This document shows, piece after piece, positions 57,474 through 64,000 of a stretch of DNA of 64,000 nucleotides (position 1 is the first letter of the stretch; every line of letters begins with the position of its first letter). The DNA lies in contig JAJQIF010000030.1 in assembly GCA_021199355.1 (NCBI GenBank), positions 1-64,000 on the forward strand, written 5' to 3'. Under the pieces are notes generated by a model. The model made no database searches. It saw nothing but the letters and a program-made list of their open reading frames with translations, and had not been told where the DNA came from. The position numbers were made by a program, and so were the translations under genes. The stretch is from Oscillospiraceae bacterium (GTDB lineage Bacteria; Bacillota; Clostridia; Oscillospirales; Ruminococcaceae).

Positions 57474-59266
57474 GTTCTCATACCTCCATTCTTAAGCTTC
57501 TTTTTGAGCGAAATGCGATACGAAGGCGAGAAGGCGTGCCCCTCCTCGAACTCTCCGAAGTCGTTGTCGCCGGTCATCTCGACGATTGTCTCAACGTCCG
57601 GGATAACGACTCTTACGGAAGTTGCGTCCTTGACGTCGACGATTCTGCACTTATAGTTGAAGTCGACCGTCTCGGTCTCGGTTTCGCTCTCGCAGATGAG
57701 CTTGATTTTTGTCATATCCGACTGATATTCGGTCGTGCCGAATGCGCCGGTGAAGTACTCATCGAACGTGACTTCGTGGTCGCCGATATCGTTCAGGATG
57801 TTTCTCTCGATGATGATTTCGCCCGTTCCGCGCTTGAAGGTAAACTTCGACTGAAGCTCCATCGTGAAGTCGGAGAACTTGATTTCGACGGGAGTCGTCG
57901 TGATGACGGTGTCGTCGCCTTCCTTTGACCAAGTCGCCTTGCATCTTACGAGAGCCAGATCAATCTCTTCGCTTCCGCAGGAAACTTTCAAAGACTTGAC
58001 GGTTCCGGCACCCGCATAGTGGGTGAAGTAGCCGGCACGGTAATTAGCCTGAATCAGATACGGGTATGAAGCGTCATAGACGTGATCTGTTCCAATGCCG
58101 CACTTCCAGTCGAGTTGGGCGACATAGGGTCTCAGGTCAATCATAGCTCCGCCCTGGTTGAAGTCGAGGCAGGCTCTCATATACGGGTCGCAATACCAGA
58201 AGTACTGCTTCTGCGAACCGTAGAGGATATCCTTCCAGAGGGCGACCTCCGGCTCGTCGTAGCTCTTCACCGAGCGGTAGTAGTCGGCGAATTCGCTCAT
58301 GGTCATGTCGTCGCACTTGCCCTCTTTTTTGAGCTTGCCGTAGTAGGCCATTCCGTCCTCATAGGACTTCTTTAAGAGCTCATACGGCGCTTCCCATCTT
58401 CCGGCTTTGTTGAGCCATCCGGGTCCGACGAAGACCATGTTATAAGCGAGACCGTTATTGTACTTTCCAAGGTGTCTGTACTGATCTACCAAGTTGAAGA
58501 AGTACGGAAGCTCGTTGTCTTTATAGACCAAGCCTCTTAAGACATTCTGCGGATGGGTTCCGAAGTTCGAGCCGTTGCCGTCGAAGCAGGCAATCAGGTC
58601 TCTTGAGAGGTGCGGGATTGCAACGATTCCGCTGTCGTCGGCTTCGTTCATTGCGGGGCAATGGGTGTTGTGCTTCGAGGGAATCCACGGCGCCCACGGT
58701 CCGCCATCCATGAAGGTGTACCAGCTGTTGTTGCAGGTATGATAGGCTTTCGGTCCCTCTTCCCAGCAGGTTGCGACGGCGCATGTGACCGACGGGTACT
58801 TCTCCTTGATGTAGTTGATGCAGAAGGCATCGAGATAATACGAGCCGGTCGACTTCGGATAGAAGCCGAACTTCTCATAGAAGAGTCCGAAGCAGTCGTC
58901 GATAATCGCCATCTTGTCCTCTTCCGAGAACATCCAGATGCAGAAGTCCTTGGTCTTATACTTTTCCTTGAACTGCTTGCAGGGAAGCCCGAGAAGACTG
59001 AGTGAGATTTCGTCGCCGTAAACCTCGTGGTCGTGCTTCGCCATGTCGACGATGATATCGTTGAAGAGCGAGGCATAGGTTATCTGAATTGTGGTTTTCA
59101 AGCCGTTTGCGTGTGCGGTAGCCTGCTGAAAGACGAATATATCGAGAGATTCGTCGTGCAGGTCGTCCGCACCGACATTTTCTTTCTTTCCTCTGCCCGT
59201 AACCTTCTCCGCATATTCGGGAGAAAGCTCGGGGCGGTGGATTACATTTACTATGAACTTATCCAT
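57446..59266 (-). CDS. Unknown 606-residue protein of the malto-oligosaccharide operon
   Basis: A large cytoplasmic protein (no signal peptide) with an N-terminal part resembling polysaccharide-deacetylase/GH57-type barrels (TTIQITYASLFNDIIVDMAK, GDEISLSLLGLPCKQFKEKY, STGSYYLDAFCINYIKEKY) and a C-terminal beta-rich half (GTGEIIIERNILNDIGDHEV). I cannot assign a family with certainty; some DUF families of this size accompany sugar ABC transporters. AGGAG precedes the ATG. It lies between the ATPase gene and the amylase, so a role in glucan metabolism is likely but unproven. Confidence 0.75.
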   Translation of the reverse strand: MDKFIVNVIHRPELSPEYAEKVTGRGKKENVGADDLHDESLDIFVFQQATAHANGLKTTIQITYASLFNDIIVDMAKHDHEVYGDEISLSLLGLPCKQFKEKYKTKDFCIWMFSEEDKMAIIDDCFGLFYEKFGFYPKSTGSYYLDAFCINYIKEKYPSVTCAVATCWEEGPKAYHTCNNSWYTFMDGGPWAPWIPSKHNTHCPAMNEADDSGIVAIPHLSRDLIACFDGNGSNFGTHPQNVLRGLVYKDNELPYFFNLVDQYRHLGKYNNGLAYNMVFVGPGWLNKAGRWEAPYELLKKSYEDGMAYYGKLKKEGKCDDMTMSEFADYYRSVKSYDEPEVALWKDILYGSQKQYFWYCDPYMRACLDFNQGGAMIDLRPYVAQLDWKCGIGTDHVYDASYPYLIQANYRAGYFTHYAGAGTVKSLKVSCGSEEIDLALVRCKATWSKEGDDTVITTTPVEIKFSDFTMELQSKFTFKRGTGEIIIERNILNDIGDHEVTFDEYFTGAFGTTEYQSDMTKIKLICESETETETVDFNYKCRIVDVKDATSVRVVIPDVETIVEMTGDNDFGEFEEGHAFSPSYRISLKKKLKNGGMRTCLKLQKAD

Positions 59267-59284
59267 CAGTTACGCTCCTGAGAA

Positions 59285-60412
59285 TCAGTCTGTCAAAAGG
59301 TTTCTTTCGGTCTCGGGGTCGAAGAGGTGCATTGCCTCGCCGCCGAAGGTGATGTTAATCTCGTGCCCTGCGGTGAGAGCGGCTCTCTGCTCGTGGTCGA
59401 GCTTGAGTGTCGGGATTCTTACGATGCACTCAGATCCGTCCGGGCAGGTGGTGTGGAGATGGAACTCCGAACCCATCATCTCGTTTACGAGAATCTTTGC
59501 GGTGAAGGAATCGTTTGCGCCTTCGGTTCCCTGAGTGATATGCTCGGGTCTTACGCCGAGGATGACGCTCTGCGAGCCGACGCCCTTTTCACGGAGCCCT
59601 GCCGCCTTCTTGTCGCTGACCTTCATCTTGGTGCCGAACGGTGTAACGTAGTAGTCGTTGCCGTCCTTTACGAGCTCGGTCTTATAGAAGTTCATCTGAG
59701 GAGCTCCGATGAAGCCCGCAACAAAGAGGTTGACAGGCATGTCGAATACCTCTTCCGGGGTTCCGACCTGCTGAATGAAGCCGTCCTTCATGATGACAAT
59801 ACGATCGCCAAGGGTCATAGCCTCGGTCTGGTCATGGGTTACATAGATGAATGTCGAGTTGATTCTCTGTCTAAGAAGGATAATCTCGGCTCTCATCTGA
59901 TTACGGAGCTTGGCATCGAGGTTTGACAAAGGCTCATCCATCAAGAGGACCTTCGCATCTCTTACCATAGCTCTACCGATTGCGACTCTCTGGCGCTGAC
60001 CGCCGGAAAGAGCTCTCGGCTTTCTCATCAGATAGTCGGTGATACCGAGGATTTCCGCAACCTCGGTTACTTTATTGTAGACCGTGTCGTTATCTACTTT
60101 CTTTAATCTCAACGGGAATGCGATATTCTCGAAGACCGAAAGGTGCGGATAAAGAGCATAGTTCTGGAAGACCATTGCTATGTCTCTGTCTCTCGGCTCC
60201 AAGTCGTTGACGACTACGCCGTCAATCGCAATTTCACCCTCGGAGATATCCTCAAGACCCGCTATCATTCGAAGCGTAGTTGACTTTCCGCAGCCGGAAG
60301 GTCCTACGAAAACGACAAATTCCTTGTCGGCGATGTCAAGATTGAAGTCCTGAACAGCGACGACGTTTTTATCATATACTTTTTTAACGTTTGTAAGTTT
60401 GACTGTTGCCAT
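59285..60412 (-). CDS. Sugar ABC transporter ATP-binding protein, MsmK/UgpC type
   Basis: A 375-residue ATPase. Walker A GPSGCGKST (about 37-45), Q-loop region, ABC signature LSGGQRQRVAIGRAM, Walker B VLLMDEPLSNLD and switch His (YVTHDQTEAM) are all present, followed by the C-terminal regulatory OB domain of the CUT1 family. It energises the permease pair encoded upstream. GGAGG precedes the ATG. Confidence 0.96.
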   Translation of the reverse strand: MATVKLTNVKKVYDKNVVAVQDFNLDIADKEFVVFVGPSGCGKSTTLRMIAGLEDISEGEIAIDGVVVNDLEPRDRDIAMVFQNYALYPHLSVFENIAFPLRLKKVDNDTVYNKVTEVAEILGITDYLMRKPRALSGGQRQRVAIGRAMVRDAKVLLMDEPLSNLDAKLRNQMRAEIILLRQRINSTFIYVTHDQTEAMTLGDRIVIMKDGFIQQVGTPEEVFDMPVNLFVAGFIGAPQMNFYKTELVKDGNDYYVTPFGTKMKVSDKKAAGLREKGVGSQSVILGVRPEHITQGTEGANDSFTAKILVNEMMGSEFHLHTTCPDGSECIVRIPTLKLDHEQRAALTAGHEINITFGGEAMHLFDPETERNLLTD

Positions 60413-60427
60413 ATTTCTTCCCTCCTG

Positions 60428-61285
60428 TTATCCTTTGACTGCGCCACCGGTGACGCCTTCAACATAGTATTTCTGTAGGCACATAAACAGAATCGTTATC
60501 GGTATCGCTATGCAAACGCCTCCGGCGCAGAACAGCGTATAGTTCGAGTTAATCATGTCCTTTGTGAGCCACGAATAAAGTCCGACCGCTACGTTATAAC
60601 CGCTCGACGTGCCGAACGCGATATACGAAGCGAAGATGTAGTCAGCCCAAGGCGCCATGAACGCTGTCAGGACTGTGTAGATAACAATCGGCTTTGAAAG
60701 CGGGAGAACAACCTTGCGCATGACCTGGAATCTTGTAGCACCGTCGACTCTTGCCGCCTCATCGAGGCTCTTCGGAATCGTGTCAAGGAAGCCTTTGAAG
60801 ACGTAGTAGCCCATACCTGAGGAAGCGAAGTAAACGAGGATAAGTCCGGGAACTGCGCCACTCTGAGTAAGACCCATGCCCTTCAGAACGTAGTAAAGAA
60901 TGATCATCGTCAGGAAGCCCGGGAACATTCCGAGGACGAGCATTGCGTTCATAAGGAACTTTCTGCCCTTGAAGCGGAGTCTCGAAAGAGCGTAGGACAT
61001 CATCATGACCATCATGGTCTGCAAAACAGCGTTGAAGCAGGCGATGATGAGGGTGTTCTTATACCACTGAAGGAAGGATGTTTCTGTGAACAGATTGACA
61101 TAATTGTCGAAGCCCCACTGCTGAGGGATGACATATCCTACCTGCCATGTGTTTTCACAGCGGAAGGACTGCAAAAGAATGAATACGAAGGGTATCAACC
61201 AGACAATCGACATAACAATCAAGATTATGTAGATGGCGGTGTTGCCCATTATTCGGTTTCTGCGAATACTTGATGTCTTTTTCAT
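60428..61285 (-). CDS. Carbohydrate ABC transporter permease, MalG type
   Basis: A 285-residue inner-membrane permease with six transmembrane segments. The EAA loop (SLDEAARVDGATRFQVMRKV) that contacts the ATPase is near 190. Its start overlaps the stop of the MalF-type gene by one base, so it is translationally coupled. Confidence 0.95.
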   Translation of the reverse strand: MKKTSSIRRNRIMGNTAIYIILIVMSIVWLIPFVFILLQSFRCENTWQVGYVIPQQWGFDNYVNLFTETSFLQWYKNTLIIACFNAVLQTMMVMMMSYALSRLRFKGRKFLMNAMLVLGMFPGFLTMIILYYVLKGMGLTQSGAVPGLILVYFASSGMGYYVFKGFLDTIPKSLDEAARVDGATRFQVMRKVVLPLSKPIVIYTVLTAFMAPWADYIFASYIAFGTSSGYNVAVGLYSWLTKDMINSNYTLFCAGGVCIAIPITILFMCLQKYYVEGVTGGAVKG

Positions 61286-62820
61286 TACTGGAAGTCCTCC
61301 TCGTTCTTCATAGACGGCATGACGTTATATACAACAAGCGAAATTACCGCCACGACTACGAATACCATAATACCAATGACCGCCGCTAACTTGTAGTCGT
61401 TGTTAGTTACCGTCAGTCGATAGAGCCATGTGATGAGAAGGTCGGTCTTGCCTGCACTGTCCGAAAGCGTGTAGGGTGCGCCGCCAGTCAGAAGATAGAT
61501 AACGTTGAAGTTGTTCATGTTGCCGGTGAAGCTCGTTAAGAGATACGGACCGGTTACAAAGAACATATAAGGAAGCGTTATCTTGAAGTACTGCTGGACG
61601 GGGTTTGCGCCGTCGATTCGGGCAGACTCATAGAGGTCGGACGGGATATTCATAAGAACACCTGTCGTGATAAGCATCAGGTAGGGGACACCGACCCAGA
61701 TGTTTATGATGATTACCATCACTCGAGCCATTGTCGGGTCTGTCCAGAACGGGATTGCCGTCGAGACCACGCCGTTATTGATCAGGAATCTGTTGACAAG
61801 TCCTTCGTCGGAGAACATCTTCGAAACATAGAGAAGCGAGATGAACTGAGGAATAGCGATTGTAAGTACCAGAATTCCTCTCCAGAGCTTCTTAAGCTTG
61901 ATGCCCTTCTTGTTGATCATCATCGCAACGAGCATTCCTAAGAAGTAGTTAGTGAAGGTTGCGAAGAACGCCCAGATGAGTGTCCACGAGAGGAGCTCGC
62001 CGAAGGTCGCCGAGAAGGTAGAGGTTCCGTTGCCCCATGTGAAGAGCTGATTGAAGTTGGTCCATCCTACCCATTCAAACATATTTACGGGCGGAGTGTG
62101 GTTATAGTCGTAGTTTGTGAAGGCTATCATAATCATGAGGATAATCGGGATTACCGTGAAGATTACGATACCCAAAACGGGAAGTGCCAGAACGGTCTTG
62201 TAGAACTGGTCGTCGACGAGGGACTTTAAGTCGTCCTTGCCGGACTTCAGCTTCTTGCCCTTGGCGAGTATTGCCTGAGCATCCCTGTTCTGTTTTACAT
62301 TAAGTCTCCAAGTATAGATGAAGCAGAGAATGAAGACGACGGAGAGAACTCCATAGATCAGAATCTGCAAAGTATTGTCGCCGTAAACGGTGGTTTCAAC
62401 CTCCATGTCGATGCCGGCAACGGTGGTAGTAACCATCTGTGTTGTGGTCGGGGTAAGATTCTTGAGCGAAAGCTTAACTATCCATGCTCCGCCCCAGAGA
62501 GCCATGTACACTATAAACACGATCTCGAACAGGAGGAATAGTATTCCTCTCATTACCTGTCCCCTCGCTATCGAGCCGAAGCCCATAACGACAAATGAAA
62601 TCCTTGTTTTCCAGTCGCCGTTTTTGAAGGTCAGAAAAATATCCTGAAACTCGTGGGCGACGGCAAGCCCGAAGTTTTTGAACGCTCTGCCTATCGCGCA
62701 GATAAGGTGCCAAAGCTTATTCGGAATGTCAACAATAAAGTTCCAAATGGAAAAGAGCAGTCTCGTCGGTTTGCTATAATGCAGATATTTCAGTTCTTTT
62801 GCGGTTATTTTGTCAGCCAT
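61285..62820 (-). CDS. Carbohydrate ABC transporter permease, MalF type
   Basis: A 511-residue permease of the malto-oligosaccharide CUT1 class. The N-terminal 90 residues are a cytoplasmic amphipathic extension, then two extra transmembrane helices and a soluble loop precede the six-helix core; the EAA loop is LYESARIDGANPVQQYFKIT near 405. Such long MalF-type proteins suit maltodextrin import. GAGG precedes the ATG. Confidence 0.95.
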   Translation of the reverse strand: MADKITAKELKYLHYSKPTRLLFSIWNFIVDIPNKLWHLICAIGRAFKNFGLAVAHEFQDIFLTFKNGDWKTRISFVVMGFGSIARGQVMRGILFLLFEIVFIVYMALWGGAWIVKLSLKNLTPTTTQMVTTTVAGIDMEVETTVYGDNTLQILIYGVLSVVFILCFIYTWRLNVKQNRDAQAILAKGKKLKSGKDDLKSLVDDQFYKTVLALPVLGIVIFTVIPIILMIMIAFTNYDYNHTPPVNMFEWVGWTNFNQLFTWGNGTSTFSATFGELLSWTLIWAFFATFTNYFLGMLVAMMINKKGIKLKKLWRGILVLTIAIPQFISLLYVSKMFSDEGLVNRFLINNGVVSTAIPFWTDPTMARVMVIIINIWVGVPYLMLITTGVLMNIPSDLYESARIDGANPVQQYFKITLPYMFFVTGPYLLTSFTGNMNNFNVIYLLTGGAPYTLSDSAGKTDLLITWLYRLTVTNNDYKLAAVIGIMVFVVVAVISLVVYNVMPSMKNEEDFQ

Positions 62821-62908
62821 TTCTATCCTCCTATAGATATTACCCTTACATCAGGCGGGCTGCCCTTTTCCATACGGAAATTCCCCGTTCGGAAGTCCCC
62901 TCGGAATT

Positions 62909-62945
62909 AAAAAACAAAAGGAGGTCGGGGACAACCCCAACCCCC
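62909..62945 (-). terminator. Partial terminator between binding-protein and permease genes
   Basis: GGGGGTTGGGG/CCCCGACCTCC hairpin with a TTGT loop, followed on the minus strand by TTTTGTTTTTT. It stands 40 bases after the binding-protein stop and before malF, so it likely keeps permease expression below that of the binding protein. Confidence 0.8.
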
Positions 62946-62985
62946 TTCGGTTGATGTTAAGTTAGGTTTTCAGTTATCCTGAAAA

Positions 62986-64000
62986 TCAGTTAGCTACAAC
63001 GGTGATAGCGGGAGCATCGCCGGTAGTGTCGAGGGTTACATGATAAGAACCGGGATCAACAACGATATTGTTGTCTCCGCCCTCAGTTCCTACAGAACCT
63101 TCGGTGAGGTGAGTGTAGCCGATACCGGAAGCATCGTAATCGCCTGCATCCCACTGACCATACATAACAACTCTGAATCCGGACTCGCCGGTAACGGTGA
63201 TATCATATTCCCAGATACCAACGTAAGGATCGTCGGACTCAACCTGGTTCTCGGTGAGGACATATTCGCCGTTCTCGCCGCCTGTGCAGCTCCAGCTTAC
63301 GTCCATGTCACCAACGATAACCCAGCCGGTGGTGGAAGCACTCGAAAGAATGCTCTCAATACCTGCGGTGTAGGTGTCGAGGATTGCCTGAAGGTCGGAA
63401 TCAGCGGGAGAAGTGGTGCCGAGAGCCTGAACGGAAGCACCGATAGCCTTGGAGGTATCCCACCAAGCGTTAGGATACTGACCCTGAGGAGTTGAATACT
63501 CGTTCTGAGCGGAGAGAGCTGCGAGAGCAACGTCTTCCTGAACGGCATCGCTTGCCTGAACATTTACGTTGGAAGGACCCCAACCGAGAGTGTCGAATCT
63601 TTCCTGCTGGCACTCTTCGCTAGCAAGGTAAGAAGCTACTGACTGGCAGTAAGCAGCCTTGGTAGCATCGGTCTGAGGCTTTACACCAAGAAGCTTGTAG
63701 CCTGAGTAAGAACCGAGATGATAGCTTTCGCCGTCAACGGTGAAGCTCCAGAGGTCGGTGCAACCGAGGTTCTCTCCCAAAGCTTCGGAAGCGGTGGCGT
63801 AGTCCCAGGTACCGGTAACTACTACTGCGGCATCACTTGAGAAGGAAGCGGCAGAAGAAGAGTTTACAAATACTGAGCTGTTTACGAGTTCAGCCATTCC
63901 CTTAGCGGCAATTATACCTGCTTCGGAATTGAAGGTGTCGGTGTAGCCGGTGAAGGTTCCGTCATCATCGGTTGCCCAATCGGATACGCAACCAGTTGCG
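62986..64000 (-). CDS. Malto-oligosaccharide ABC transporter substrate-binding protein with extra C-terminal domain (partial)
   Basis: The last 337 codons of an extracellular solute-binding protein of the MalE type, open to the window edge. Recognisable parts are VVVTGTWDYATA, YLASEECQQERFDTLGWGP and TPQGQYPNAWWDTSKAIGAS. Unlike usual MalE proteins it continues for about 115 residues after the binding fold, with STTGWVIVGDMDVSW and GFRVVMYGQWDAGDYDASG, a beta-sandwich resembling starch-binding modules. The promoter and signal peptide lie outside the window. Confidence 0.9.
   Translation of the reverse strand, partial: ATGCVSDWATDDDGTFTGYTDTFNSEAGIIAAKGMAELVNSSVFVNSSSAASFSSDAAVVVTGTWDYATASEALGENLGCTDLWSFTVDGESYHLGSYSGYKLLGVKPQTDATKAAYCQSVASYLASEECQQERFDTLGWGPSNVNVQASDAVQEDVALAALSAQNEYSTPQGQYPNAWWDTSKAIGASVQALGTTSPADSDLQAILDTYTAGIESILSSASTTGWVIVGDMDVSWSCTGGENGEYVLTENQVESDDPYVGIWEYDITVTGESGFRVVMYGQWDAGDYDASGIGYTHLTEGSVGTEGGDNNIVVDPGSYHVTLDTTGDAPAITVVAN

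Overview
The window looks like a chromosomal stretch of a spore-forming, strictly anaerobic gut-type clostridium, most likely of the Ruminococcaceae/Oscillospiraceae group. The evidence is the spoVAD-spoVAE pair, pyruvate:ferredoxin oxidoreductase, CIRCE-controlled groESL, a cysteine T-box, an NPxTG-type surface anchor, Gram-positive lipoproteins, AGGAGG ribosome-binding sites and many TTGACA-17-TATAAT promoters. Base composition is roughly balanced and fairly even; the type II and III toxin-antitoxin region near 31-32 kb is more AT-rich.

Layout. (1) 1-1.75 kb: one end of an integrated element, with an excisionase-like HTH protein and a tyrosine integrase abutting the 3' end of a tRNA-Ala(GGC) gene. 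(2) 1.8-6.7 kb, the most interesting region: a minus-strand operon starting with an 87-residue Ala-Cys-Gly-Xaa repeat peptide, then a radical SAM/SPASM enzyme, a nitroreductase, a PPOX-fold/ferredoxin fusion, a zinc-type macrodomain ADP-ribose hydrolase and a class M sirtuin. A divergently placed but co-oriented Rrf2 regulator gene sits just upstream. Three copies of a GTTGTAA-N9-TTACAAC palindrome lie on the two promoters. I read this as an ACGX-type RiPP locus coupled to reversible ADP-ribosylation and controlled by Rrf2. (3) 6.8-27 kb: housekeeping genes: spoVAE/AD, cyclophilin, uvrC, rsmD-coaD, aspartate kinase, rpmE with a structured leader, yigZ, dgt-dnaG-rpoD, a MATE exporter, a large CBM9-like membrane-anchored protein, and groESL.

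(4) 27.6-30.7 kb: an orphan response regulator whose phospho-acceptor Asp is Glu, an acidic Pro-Glu-rich protein and a membrane HtrA protease. (5) 30.7-32.2 kb: a toxin-antitoxin island, with a yafQ-dinJ type II pair flanked by inverted copies of one hairpin, next to a ToxN/TenpN-like type III toxin preceded by two tandem RNA repeats and an attenuating terminator. (6) 32.2-41 kb: hom with an ACT/HTH gene, tatD, a DUF2975-HTH module, a deacetylase, a DUF4956-VTC pair and a flippase. (7) 41-53.2 kb: M23/LysM peptidase, metallophosphoesterase, upp, T-box-cysE-cysS, two secreted folding factors and nifJ. (8) Two small type I (TxpA/BsrG-like) toxin loci with convergent antisense promoters lie at 42.9-43.3 and 53.3-53.7 kb; the second is frameshifted. 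(9) 53.7-64 kb: an NPxTG surface protein with its own leader, and a malto-oligosaccharide operon (binding protein, two permeases, ATPase, unknown 606-residue protein, Zn-ribbon, lipoprotein alpha-amylase), cut by the right edge.

All calls come from reading the sequence. No database search was run, and family names come from motif recognition.
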